Assembly: GCA_045542115.1 (NCBI GenBank)
Contig: JAZQKK010000019.1
Span: 136,091 to 200,090, forward strand
From: RGIG995 sp045542115
Lineage (GTDB): Bacteria; Bacillota; Clostridia; Oscillospirales; UBA644
DNA: 64,000 nucleotides
Reading direction: 5' to 3'
A model generated the notes under the pieces. That model was not told the DNA's origin. It was given only the letters and a program-made list of their open reading frames with translations, and did not search any database. A program made the position numbers and the translations under genes. Every line of letters begins with the position of its first letter. The stretch's first letter is position 1. This document shows, piece after piece, positions 42,417 to 50,565 of this stretch.

Positions 42417-43826
42417 TTAAAACATCATATATTCCATAAACAGGTCGGAAAACAGTTTCTCTCCCGACAGGTCTACCGCCTCTGCCGAAGATAGAGGCAG
42501 CGGCAATGAACCGGAACAGGCGTATTGCACCGTTCCCGAAAGGCTTGCGTTGTTGACCCCGTGGAAGATTTCTTGCAATTCTTCGGGAATCAACCCCACG
42601 AAGGCGGCGCTTTTCACGTTCAGTCCGGCGGAGAATCCCCCCGCCACGTACAACCCGTCTACGGCGTCGTAAGAAATTCCCGCCTGATGCAAAAGACATT
42701 CCAGCCCTGCCCGGACGGCGGATTTGGCCAACTGAAATTCCCGGATATCCTTCCCCGTCAATTCCACGCCGGGGCAAAGGGGTAAGGGGTCTTCTTCCAA
42801 AAATCCGGTCTCGTCGATATCTTCTTCCCGGACGGCCCGGGCAACGGCGTCCACCAACCCGGTGGCACACAATCCCTTGGCTTCGCCCCCGCCCAAGACC
42901 GTCACGTCCCCCTGGGGAGAGACGGCACAGACCGCTCCGTCGGAGGCACTCATCCCGCAAGAGATATTCGCCCCCTCGAAGCAAGGACCGGCGGCAGCCG
43001 CGGTGCAAAGGATACGGCGTTCGTTATAAAGGGCGATTTCCGCGTTGGTCCCCAAATCCAAAAGAATCCGATATTTTCCGGAGGGCGGCATTCCCACGGC
43101 GTTGATGCCCGCCACGATGTCCGCCCCCACAAAGGCGGAGATCCCGGGCAGAGCGGTGACGGTGTTCACTTGGAAAAATCCCAAATCTTCCCCCGGCACG
43201 GTGCGGAAATCCAAAAAGGCGGGGGTATAGGGAGCCACCCCCAGAGATGCACAGTTTTCCCCAAAGAAGAGATGGAGCATCGTGGTGTTCCCCGCCACGT
43301 ACATCGTCTCCACCGAAGAAAGGGCGAAGGGAGACAGTAAGCGGAAGGTCAATTCTTTGATTCGTTCCAGCAAAACGTTTTGCAGAGACTCCGGTCCGTT
43401 TTTGGCGCAATGGGCAATCCGGGAAATGACGTCTGCCCCGAAGACCCGTTGAGGGTTGGGGGCGGTCACGGTGCGAATCACCGCATTTTCATCCAAAGAG
43501 ACCAACGCCAGGGCCAGGGTGGTCGTCCCGATATCCAGGCAGAGGCAGACCCGTTCGGTCAGCCGCCCCGTCTCGGCCCCCGCAGTGACCGAAACCAGGT
43601 TTTCTTTTTCGGGAAGAATCACTTCCCCATCCCCGGAAAGCATCGTACGGCAGGCCAAAACCGGACTGCCGTTTAACAAGACCGTACATTTTTTACAGGT
43701 CCCCCGCCCCCCGCAGGGATGGGGCACAAAATAGCCGTTATCGGCTAAAATTTCGCTGAGAAGCCGGGGAGATTCCACCGAAATCTCCCTTGTTGTTCCG
43801 TTTTGAAGGACGGTTAATCGTAACAC
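42417..43826 (-). CDS. RACo-like reductive activator of corrinoid proteins (2Fe-2S ferredoxin plus ASKHA domain, DUF4445)
   Basis: Such proteins use ATP to return cob(II)alamin to the active Co(I) state on corrinoid methyltransferase carriers. Residues ~1-80 form a plant-type 2Fe-2S domain (CGGRGTCKKC with a distal Cys in LACRTML). Residues ~90-450 form the actin-like ATPase part, with LDIGTTT near residue 96 and LDLGTNAEI near 262. The start is a GTG with AAGGAG seven bases upstream. It is the last gene of the corrinoid operon, a position expected for the activase. Confidence 0.88.
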   Translation of the reverse strand: MLRLTVLQNGTTREISVESPRLLSEILADNGYFVPHPCGGRGTCKKCTVLLNGSPVLACRTMLSGDGEVILPEKENLVSVTAGAETGRLTERVCLCLDIGTTTLALALVSLDENAVIRTVTAPNPQRVFGADVISRIAHCAKNGPESLQNVLLERIKELTFRLLSPFALSSVETMYVAGNTTMLHLFFGENCASLGVAPYTPAFLDFRTVPGEDLGFFQVNTVTALPGISAFVGADIVAGINAVGMPPSGKYRILLDLGTNAEIALYNERRILCTAAAAGPCFEGANISCGMSASDGAVCAVSPQGDVTVLGGGEAKGLCATGLVDAVARAVREEDIDETGFLEEDPLPLCPGVELTGKDIREFQLAKSAVRAGLECLLHQAGISYDAVDGLYVAGGFSAGLNVKSAAFVGLIPEELQEIFHGVNNASLSGTVQYACSGSLPLPLSSAEAVDLSGEKLFSDLFMEYMMF

Positions 43827-43830
43827 GGCG

Positions 43831-44388
43831 TTACTCCTTCCATAAAAGCAGGCCGAAATAGGTCACGGTGTCGGCTCCGTTGATGTATTTCATCGACGTA
43901 TTTTTCACCGTGGCACTTACGTTGATTCCATAGGCTTCCAAGGAGGAGATGGCTTTGTCCGGAAACCGGCAAGGCAGATTTTCCCGTTTGGAGCAGGTGG
44001 GACAAACGCCGCATCCCCCCTTGGACAGATGGAGATACTCTCCCCATCCCGCCTCTTTGAGCAGGCGGTCCAAGGCTTGACTTCGTTGGCTTTGCTCCCG
44101 GCCGGCGTCTTGCATCCCCTCAAAATCAAAACTGTCTTCCAGGGGAAAGACCGATTGATAGAGAAATCCTCTGGAATAAGATTGCACCTGGGCAATCAGT
44201 TGGTCAATCTCTCCCACGTCCGGAGGGCACATCCAACATTTTCCGTAAACGCCGCAGGCGTTTGCTTCGCATTGCCCCCGAAACCGCCGGTCGCAGACGA
44301 TTTGGGAAACGTCAATCACTTCACCGTTGGTGCACCCCACGGATTTTGCCAAGGCGACAAGGTCTGTATTTGCAAAATCAGTTTTCAT
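43831..44388 (-). CDS. DUF2284 Cys-rich metal-binding protein
   Basis: The 185-residue protein belongs to DUF2284, whose genes often sit in corrinoid methyltransferase clusters. Conserved Cys groups are seen in CEANACGVYGKCWMCPP (~36-52) and CGVCPTCSKRENLPCRFPD (~130-148), suggesting an iron-sulphur or zinc site. Its function in the pathway is not established. The ATG overlaps the end of the upstream methyltransferase gene by eleven bases. Confidence 0.85.
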   Translation of the reverse strand: MKTDFANTDLVALAKSVGCTNGEVIDVSQIVCDRRFRGQCEANACGVYGKCWMCPPDVGEIDQLIAQVQSYSRGFLYQSVFPLEDSFDFEGMQDAGREQSQRSQALDRLLKEAGWGEYLHLSKGGCGVCPTCSKRENLPCRFPDKAISSLEAYGINVSATVKNTSMKYINGADTVTYFGLLLWKE

Positions 44389-45382
44389 AAAATTCCTTCA
44401 CCGCCCCGAAAAAGGCGTCCAAATTTTCCCACGGAGTGGCCGGGGGAACGTCGCAGCCGGAAGAAACGGTAAAGTTTTCGTATCCGGCGCATTTTTCCAG
44501 CAGTTCCAACGTCTTTGCCCGCACGGTGTCGGGGTCGGACATCCGCAGAATCCCGGCGGGGTCCACGTTTCCCATTACGGGAAGGTCTTTGGGGAAGGTG
44601 TCCAGCATTTCTTTCAAATCAATGGAGTTGCCGAAGTGGTATCCGGCGGCTCCGATGGACGCAATGGAATCGGCCATCCGAATCACGTTGTCGCCGCAGT
44701 TGTGATAAATCAAAAGATACGAATCGTCTTGCACCGCGTCTACGATTTTCTTCATATAGGGGGCGGAAAATTCTTCTTCCAGGGCGGGGGAAAGAAGTCC
44801 CGCCACCGGCTCTGCCACCATAATGCCGTCGGCACCGGCGGCCTTGAAGGCTTTGGCGTATTCCACCAAAAATTCCGTGGCCTTTTCCAACACGGTGTGG
44901 ACCATATCCGGCTCGTCGTAGCAGTCCATCATAATTTCCGATACGTCCAACAGGCGGGCGGCCAGAGAAAACGGTCCAATCATTCCGGCGAAGACCGGCT
45001 TGTCGGTGATTTGAGACACCGCCTTGGCAATGGCTTGCACGTAAAGCCCGGAACGGCCATCCCCCACCCTGGGGACGGGAAGAGCCTCGGCGCCTTCTTC
45101 GTCTTCCACCAAACGGCCGGTGACGGTGGGAACTTCATCGTCGGAAAAGCGGACGGCGGCCCCGAAACATTCCGCTTCCACGGAAAGGTCCATAAAACCG
45201 ATGGCGGCGGCGCTGTCGCCACGGTTTGCCACCAAAACCATCCCTTTCGCCTGCTTGTCGCTGTCGAAAATCAGTTCTTTCACGGTGCATCCCAGCAACG
45301 AAATGCAGGGAAAGGACAAAATGGGAAAGGCTTTTTTCGATTGGGGAAGGTTTTGCAACCACTCTCGCATATTTTTCTTCAT
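44378..45382 (-). CDS. UroD-family methyltransferase, MtaA-like with a complete zinc site
   Basis: The 334-residue protein belongs to the uroporphyrinogen decarboxylase superfamily but, from its setting, should be a corrinoid-dependent methyltransferase. The zinc signature of MtaA/MtbA enzymes is complete: His and Cys in YHNCGDN (~235-241) and the distal Cys in SSGCDVPPATPWENL (~310-324). This makes it the best candidate for the second enzyme that passes the methyl group from the corrinoid protein to its acceptor. Whether that is tetrahydrofolate, CoM or homocysteine cannot be told. It overlaps the DUF2284 gene. Confidence 0.85.
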   Translation of the reverse strand: MKKNMREWLQNLPQSKKAFPILSFPCISLLGCTVKELIFDSDKQAKGMVLVANRGDSAAAIGFMDLSVEAECFGAAVRFSDDEVPTVTGRLVEDEEGAEALPVPRVGDGRSGLYVQAIAKAVSQITDKPVFAGMIGPFSLAARLLDVSEIMMDCYDEPDMVHTVLEKATEFLVEYAKAFKAAGADGIMVAEPVAGLLSPALEEEFSAPYMKKIVDAVQDDSYLLIYHNCGDNVIRMADSIASIGAAGYHFGNSIDLKEMLDTFPKDLPVMGNVDPAGILRMSDPDTVRAKTLELLEKCAGYENFTVSSGCDVPPATPWENLDAFFGAVKEFYEN

Positions 45383-45401
45383 ATCCTTTTCCTTTCAAGA
45401 A

Positions 45402-45560
45402 TTATTCCCCGTAATAGGCGTCCAAGACTTCGGGAACGGTCTTCGCCCGGACCATCCGGTTTTCGGGGGAGGTGTGACGGTGGGGACTTGAATCAAATCA
45501 ACGCTTTCTACGGCTTCCAACACGTCTTCCAAGGGGTTCAAACCGCGTGTCTGCCTGAAA
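45402..45560 (-). pseudogene. Remnant of a protein-coding segment with a frameshift, between two methyltransferase genes
   Basis: Between the two UroD-family genes there are 239 bases. Two coding-like pieces can be read in different frames: LEDVLEAVESVDLIQVPT, then (after a one-base frame change) PENRMVRAKTVPEVLDAYYG with a stop at 45402. They look like the end of one protein broken by an indel. No intact start was found, and I cannot assign the family. The next gene starts 20 bases after this stop. Confidence 0.4.
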
Positions 45561-45621
45561 ATACTTCCGGAGGACAGACCGGGTCCTCCCGTTGCGTTAT
45601 CATAAAAATACTTACTTAAAA

Positions 45622-46692
45622 TCAATACTTCCCTAATTTGTGGGCCAGGTCGGAGATTTGCTTCATCGTGTCCAAAGAAACGGAGTTGGGAATGGAATGG
45701 TCGGAAGCGAAGACGTAGCCGCCCCCTTGTTTCATCATCGGAAGGATGCGCTCCATTTCCGCCAACACCAACTCCGGCTTATCCCACAGTTGGGCATTGA
45801 TGCCCCCGTGGAAGGCCAATTTGTCCCCATAGGTCTCTTTCAGTTTTTTCGGGTCCATTCCCGCTTTGATTTCCAGGGGATTGAGCATATCCAACCCGAT
45901 ATCCACCAAATCACCAATCAACGGTTCAACGTAACCGCAAGAGTGCAGTTCCGCGAACATTCCCCGTTCGTGGGCCCAATCGATGGCCTTCTTGTGAAAA
46001 GGCTTCAATAGTTCCCGATAGGTTTCGGGAGAAAAGAAGGGAGCCCCTTTATACCCCATATCGTCCCACCAGAAAATGCCGTCGAATTGATAGCCGGCAT
46101 CCAGAATCTTCTGGGCCTGACGCAGCGTTGTCGTCAGATAGGTATCCACCACGTCGGTAAACCATTCGGGTTCGTCCAACATTGCCACCAACACGTTTTC
46201 CGTGCCAATCATATGGGAATGGGCCACGTCAAAACCGAACCACAGATTCAGCTGACGGTACCGCTGTTCTTTCTCCCAGATAGGATAACTTCGCTTTAAC
46301 CCGGCCCAGTCGATGCGGTCTTCTGCGTCGGCAAGCATCCGGGCCTTGGCTTCCTCCCAACGGTCGGAGTCACAGTAATAACAATCCAACACTTCGGGGG
46401 TGGAATCCAATTCCTTGAACACCTTTTGGGTCTGTCCCCATTTGGTGGTGATGATACGATAGCGGTCGGTCTCTTCCAATACCTTGTATTCAAAGCGGGG
46501 AGAATTGTCGGGGAGCGTGTTGCTGATCTTATCGAAGCCGAAATAATCCTTCCAATCTACGTCAGCGGGCATTCCTTCCCGTTTCCAACGGGCGACGGTT
46601 CCGCCCCAAGCGGAATCAATCATCATCAACCGGTCCACTTCCTGGTGGCGGAAGGTACGAAGCATACGTTCTCTTGAAGTCAATTCTTTCAT
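45622..46692 (-). CDS. UroD-family methyltransferase with HSCG motif
   Basis: I set the start at the ATG at 46692 (MKELTSRERML), which has AAGGGAG seven to eight bases upstream. The longer frame from a TTG at 46710 would overlap the upstream gene. The 356-residue protein has the UroD-type barrel and a HSCGYVE segment (~237-243), giving His and Cys ligands of a possible zinc site. The distal Cys is missing, with SDHSIPNSVS in its place. It is a likely substrate-side methyltransferase of the corrinoid operon. Confidence 0.82.
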   Translation of the reverse strand: MKELTSRERMLRTFRHQEVDRLMMIDSAWGGTVARWKREGMPADVDWKDYFGFDKISNTLPDNSPRFEYKVLEETDRYRIITTKWGQTQKVFKELDSTPEVLDCYYCDSDRWEEAKARMLADAEDRIDWAGLKRSYPIWEKEQRYRQLNLWFGFDVAHSHMIGTENVLVAMLDEPEWFTDVVDTYLTTTLRQAQKILDAGYQFDGIFWWDDMGYKGAPFFSPETYRELLKPFHKKAIDWAHERGMFAELHSCGYVEPLIGDLVDIGLDMLNPLEIKAGMDPKKLKETYGDKLAFHGGINAQLWDKPELVLAEMERILPMMKQGGGYVFASDHSIPNSVSLDTMKQISDLAHKLGKY

Positions 46693-46696
46693 AGGA

Positions 46697-47665
46697 TTAC
46701 TCCCTTGCAAGATTGTAAATCAAATCAAAGGCAAATTCCAGGTCTTCCACGGTACAGTGGTCCTGAACGAAGTGGGAGGTGCAACAAACCCAACGCTTGC
46801 CTTTCAGGATCGAAAAGACCCGGCGGATTTCCGATTCCAGTTTGTCTTGGGGCAGAATCCCCAGGACAGACTGGACGCAGATTCCGCCCAGCGTTGCAAA
46901 TTTATCCTGATATTTTTCTAAGTAGAGTTCGTAGGGCATATTGGCATTTTCCTGCCAGGGGTGAATCAAGTCAAACCCTATGTCCACAATGCCGTCCAGC
47001 ACTTTTGCCACACAGCCGTCGGAGTGCAAAGACGCCAAAACGCCCCGGGAGTGAACGTGGTCCACGACTTTTTTCAGATTGGGATAAATCAAATCCCACC
47101 AAACCTCGGGGGAGAACATCAAATCTTTCTGGGAACCCCAGTCGTCGGAGATGTGAATCATATCCGCGCCGGCGTCGATGCTCTGGTCGGCGCATTGAAT
47201 CACCCAATCGGCGTGCCGGCGGTACAGTTCCGCCATTTCATCGGGGTACATCAGAAGCCACGCCAGGTGGTCTTCGATTCCGAAGGCACCGTTGAAACAT
47301 TCAAAGAATCCGGGGGTCTGCATATAACAGAACCGACCCCGCTGCTTGTGAAAAGCGATGGATTTTTTGATATTTTCGAAAGTCTCTTCGGTCTTGGGGG
47401 GCAGATAATAATCGTGTTCCAGCAAAACGTCGGGGGAAACTTCGCCGTTTTCTTCCCGAATCTGCTCCAACACTTCTTGTTTGAAGACGCGAGGGCCGCC
47501 GAAAATGTGGGCAGCGTCGAATTCGTAGTGGTCTTCAAAGGCCTCCACAGAGCCCCATTTTTCGGTAATCTGCTCTTCCAGATTCGCCCGGACCCAGCCA
47601 TAGATGGGCTGACGGTCCACAGGCTTGCCAAGAATGGCATTGCGCACGCGTTCGGTACTGTTCAT
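46697..47665 (-). CDS. UroD-family protein with HSDG motif
   Basis: The ATG at 47665 has AAGGAG nine bases upstream and is preferred to the TTG at 47671. The 322-residue protein keeps the UroD barrel, but the central metal motif reads HSDGCV, with Asp where MtaA-type enzymes have Cys. A Cys pair and a His (CCTSHF) lie near the C-terminus. It therefore belongs to another subtype and may bind a different metal or methyl donor. Its stop is four bases before the next gene. Confidence 0.8.
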   Translation of the reverse strand: MNSTERVRNAILGKPVDRQPIYGWVRANLEEQITEKWGSVEAFEDHYEFDAAHIFGGPRVFKQEVLEQIREENGEVSPDVLLEHDYYLPPKTEETFENIKKSIAFHKQRGRFCYMQTPGFFECFNGAFGIEDHLAWLLMYPDEMAELYRRHADWVIQCADQSIDAGADMIHISDDWGSQKDLMFSPEVWWDLIYPNLKKVVDHVHSRGVLASLHSDGCVAKVLDGIVDIGFDLIHPWQENANMPYELYLEKYQDKFATLGGICVQSVLGILPQDKLESEIRRVFSILKGKRWVCCTSHFVQDHCTVEDLEFAFDLIYNLARE

Positions 47666-47684
47666 CCTCAAAACTCCTTGTTAG

Positions 47685-48323
47685 TTAAGCATTTTTGCAC
47701 AATGCAACGGCGGCGTCGGCGGCGGAAGCGGCGTCAACGGTATAGCAGTCCGCTCCGATGGCTTCGCAGAATTTCTGATTGACGGGAGCGCCTCCAATCA
47801 TAATCTTCACACGATCCCGGATACCGGCGGCTTCGGCGGCCTTGACCACGTCGGCCATTACGTCCATCGTGGTGGTGAGAAGGGCGGAGCAGCAGATAAC
47901 CTGGCAGCCCTGTTCTTTGGCGGTCTGCACGAAGGTTTCCGCGGGAACGTCGGTGCCAAGGTCGATAACTTCCAGGCCCTTGCCTTCCATCATCATTTTT
48001 ACCAGGTTTTTACCGATGTCGTGCAGGTCGCCCTGTACCGTACCGATACAAACTTTACCGGCGGATTCCACGCCGCTGGAAATCAGGTGGGGTTTGAGCA
48101 CGGTGATACCCATATTCATCGCCCGGGCCGCGACGAGAACTTCGGGAACGTAAACTTCGTTGTTCTTGAATTTTTCCCCAATAATCCCCATTCCGGCCAA
48201 GAGGCCTTCTTCCAGAATCTTGGCAGGTTCGCATCCTTCGTCGATGGCCTGCTGGACCATTTCTTTTACGATTTTGCCTTTGCCTTTTTGCAGTTGTTCG
48301 GAAATTTCGCTCAGAATAATCAT
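47685..48323 (-). CDS. Possible separate corrinoid protein from the internal start of the fusion gene
   Basis: An ATG at 48323 lies seven bases after AAGGGAGA and opens a 212-residue product, the normal length of a stand-alone methyltransferase corrinoid protein, with its cobalt-binding His at position 101. The strong site at exactly this place suggests that free corrinoid protein is made in addition to the AraC fusion. It shares its frame and stop with the fusion gene. Confidence 0.6.
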   Translation of the reverse strand: MIILSEISEQLQKGKGKIVKEMVQQAIDEGCEPAKILEEGLLAGMGIIGEKFKNNEVYVPEVLVAARAMNMGITVLKPHLISSGVESAGKVCIGTVQGDLHDIGKNLVKMMMEGKGLEVIDLGTDVPAETFVQTAKEQGCQVICCSALLTTTMDVMADVVKAAEAAGIRDRVKIMIGGAPVNQKFCEAIGADCYTVDAASAADAAVALCKNA

Positions 48324-49214
48324 AATCTTTTCTCCCTTCGATTCAAACGAATGTTTTTCATTATATTGATTCCGATATTGAATCGGAGTCATTTCCGCAT
48401 AGGTATGAAAACTGCGGTAAAAGGACGGCAGGTCCCGAAGTCCACACTCTTCCATAATCCGGTTGACCGACCAATCGGTCTGTTGTAACAGGGTACACGC
48501 GTGGGCCATTCGCCGTTCCCGAAGATAATCGGAAAAGGTCTTCCCCACCGCGGTCTTAAACAGCCGGCTCAGTTGGGATTGGCTGACGAACCGTTGTTCT
48601 GCCACCGTTTCCAGAGTCAGCGTCTCGGAAGAAAATTCCTCGTTGACCGTTTGCAAGACCGATTGTACCAGGGCCTTTTCTTTGCCTTTGACGGCGGAAT
48701 CGTTGCGAATCGCCCCGTTCATATACCGGGTCAGGGTAATCAGCAACACCGAAAGGTACGCGGAGGTGGCCTCGGCCCAGTCGGAGCGGGATTGCTCCAC
48801 TTCCTTGGCAATGCCGTCGAACAGAACGAACACCTCGTTCAGCGTGTCCCGGTTCAGGGTGGCGTAGCAGACCGTCGCCCCTTCGCAGAACACCCCGTAG
48901 CAAAACCGGGGGCGGTCTTCGTTGCCCAAATCCCCGCTCAGGAATACCTTGGGGTCAAAAAGGATGCGCCGCACTTCCGGGCCCGGCCCCTCTTCCCCTT
49001 CGTAACCGTGGGGGGTGTGGGGGGCAATGACGCACAGATCCCCTTCGTTGCAGGGGATGGCTTGGTTCAAAATCCGGTGGATGCCGTTGCCGGCGACCAC
49101 AAGGTCAATCTCCACCCAACCGCCGGGATACAACCGGGCGGCGGTACGGTCCGCCCACCGAACCGTTTCGGTCAGGATGGGCCCCGCCGTGGCATACGTT
49201 TTCTTCCCGTCCAT
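47685..49214 (-). CDS. In-frame fusion: AraC regulator (N-terminal) and methyltransferase corrinoid protein (C-terminal)
   Basis: Residues ~1-285 are a complete AraC regulator: cupin-like part (~20-110), then two helix-turn-helix motifs ending in the SFHTYAEMTPIQYRNQY signature (~265-283). Residues 298-509 are a complete MtaC/MtbC-type corrinoid protein: helical cap, then GDLHDIGKN with cobalt-ligand His398 and the GGAPVN loop. The joining residues S-K-G-E-K-I are encoded by AAGGGAGA, an ideal Shine-Dalgarno site for an internal ATG at 48323. Either a bifunctional sensor is made, or a free 212-residue corrinoid protein, or both. No stop separates the parts. Confidence 0.85.
   Translation of the reverse strand: MDGKKTYATAGPILTETVRWADRTAARLYPGGWVEIDLVVAGNGIHRILNQAIPCNEGDLCVIAPHTPHGYEGEEGPGPEVRRILFDPKVFLSGDLGNEDRPRFCYGVFCEGATVCYATLNRDTLNEVFVLFDGIAKEVEQSRSDWAEATSAYLSVLLITLTRYMNGAIRNDSAVKGKEKALVQSVLQTVNEEFSSETLTLETVAEQRFVSQSQLSRLFKTAVGKTFSDYLRERRMAHACTLLQQTDWSVNRIMEECGLRDLPSFYRSFHTYAEMTPIQYRNQYNEKHSFESKGEKIMIILSEISEQLQKGKGKIVKEMVQQAIDEGCEPAKILEEGLLAGMGIIGEKFKNNEVYVPEVLVAARAMNMGITVLKPHLISSGVESAGKVCIGTVQGDLHDIGKNLVKMMMEGKGLEVIDLGTDVPAETFVQTAKEQGCQVICCSALLTTTMDVMADVVKAAEAAGIRDRVKIMIGGAPVNQKFCEAIGADCYTVDAASAADAAVALCKNA
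48331..48338 (-). promoter_or_regulatory. Internal Shine-Dalgarno site within the AraC-corrinoid fusion gene
   Basis: The minus-strand sequence AAGGGAGA stands seven bases before the in-frame ATG at 48323. It also serves as linker codons of the fusion. It is stronger than the site in front of the whole gene (GGTGAAG). Confidence 0.7.
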
Positions 49215-49224
49215 ACTTCACCGT

Positions 49225-50343
49225 TCAGAATGTAATCTTTTTCATCTCTTCCGCGTAATACTGTACCAATTCAAATTTGGTGCCGGGCATCAGACGATGG
49301 TCCGGGCAGGGGATAAATCCGCCCAAAGAGGCCAGCCGCTGCATCCGTTCCAATTCTTGGTCCACCGCGGCTTTGTCTTTGCGAAGAGCCGTCTTATCCA
49401 TTCCGCCCACGCCCAACATTCCCTTGCCGAACTTGTTCCGGGCGGCTTCGAATTGGTCGCCCCACGTTCCTACTTCGATGGGGAACATCGTGTTGACTCC
49501 GTTTTCAAACCAGGTGGGCAACAGCGCTTCGGTCACCCCGTCGCAGTCGAGGGAGATAACGTCAATGCCGTATTGCCGGAACAGGGCGTTGCGTTTTTCA
49601 TAATGCTTTGCGCACAGTTCGTCAAAGATTCCCGGTGCAATCAGCGGTCCGTTCTTAAAGCAGATGTCTTCCCAATAATGGGCAAAATCGAATTTCGCCC
49701 CGGTCTCCAACACGGCCTTCACACATTGATATTGCATTTCCGCGTAAGTGTCCACAATATCCGCAAACAACGCTTCGTCTTCGTCGTAGAGAAGATAACT
49801 CATCCCCACCACCGAAGTCATATTCCGGATATCCCCAAGAATACTTCCCGCACTCAGCCCCACGGGGACGTCCCAGGGACGGGTGTCGTTGAAGGTTTTC
49901 CAATATTCCATATCGATGCGGTCGGGCGTGAACTGCATTTTGGGGAGATACAATTCTTCAAAAGCCTTACGGTCTTTCAACTGATAGTCGTCTTCCGAAG
50001 GAATGGATTGGTTTCCCGGCTTTTGCCGTTCAATCAGCCCCAGGGAATTCTGAATCCGTTGCGTCCCGTCGGGGAAGGTCTCCAACACTTTGGTCTCAAA
50101 GAGAGGGCGAAGACGTTTGTCTGCTCCCCGGCAACGGTACCAGTTAAAGTCCCAGCCGATGATTTTGTCCAATTCCCGGTCGGCGTCGTTGCCGTCCCCC
50201 CAGGCTTTGGCCAAATCCATCGAAATCTTACCTTGCTCTGCCCACTCCAACAACAACTCGTTCCAATACCCGAAATGTACGGCAGGCATCCGGTCAGCAG
50301 GCTGATAGTGAAGAATGTTCATCGCACGCTCCCGATTGGTCAT
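49225..50343 (-). CDS. UroD-family protein, first gene of the corrinoid operon, with DCDG motif
   Basis: The 372-residue protein has the UroD-type fold, but the metal-site segment reads SLDCDG (~243-248) instead of HxCG, and a CPDHRLMPGT segment lies near the C-terminus. This subtype is common in Clostridia methyl-transfer clusters, and its substrates are unknown. The ATG has GAGGAG eight bases upstream and the gene is read from its own promoter (50387-50415). The regulator-corrinoid fusion follows ten bases after its stop. Confidence 0.82.
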   Translation of the reverse strand: MTNRERAMNILHYQPADRMPAVHFGYWNELLLEWAEQGKISMDLAKAWGDGNDADRELDKIIGWDFNWYRCRGADKRLRPLFETKVLETFPDGTQRIQNSLGLIERQKPGNQSIPSEDDYQLKDRKAFEELYLPKMQFTPDRIDMEYWKTFNDTRPWDVPVGLSAGSILGDIRNMTSVVGMSYLLYDEDEALFADIVDTYAEMQYQCVKAVLETGAKFDFAHYWEDICFKNGPLIAPGIFDELCAKHYEKRNALFRQYGIDVISLDCDGVTEALLPTWFENGVNTMFPIEVGTWGDQFEAARNKFGKGMLGVGGMDKTALRKDKAAVDQELERMQRLASLGGFIPCPDHRLMPGTKFELVQYYAEEMKKITF

Positions 50344-50386
50344 AGCACACGCTCCTCATCTAAAATCTTTTATGTTCTATGATATC

Positions 50387-50415
50387 ATTGTACCAAAAAT
50401 AAAATGGATTGTAAA
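50387..50415 (-). promoter_or_regulatory. Promoter of the corrinoid methyltransferase operon
   Basis: TTTACA and TACAAT on the minus strand are 17 bases apart, about 40 bases before the first gene. It lies downstream of the terminator of the structured RNA. Confidence 0.6.
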
Positions 50416-50524
50416 TAGGGTTTTCTTTCCGTTTTTAACTTTTTTTCGAAAGAAAACCAAAGTCGCCGTTCTTTTCTCGGTTTTCAGCAGACTGTTTTCC
50501 TATTATATTGATGGGGAAAACCGC

Positions 50525-50565
50525 AAAAAAATTCGGCACCTCCGGAAAGACCACCGGAAGTGCCG
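50525..50565 (-). terminator. Terminator of the orphan structured RNA
   Basis: A stem of CGGCAC-TCCGG pairing with CCGGA-GTGCCG (minor mismatches) is followed on the minus strand by AATTTTTTT. It separates the RNA from the methyltransferase operon. Confidence 0.8.

Noticed and set aside
45622..46692. True haem-pathway uroporphyrinogen decarboxylase (HemE)
   Set aside because: There are four paralogues with methyltransferase-type metal motifs next to corrinoid genes and no other haem genes, so a methyl-transfer role is more likely.
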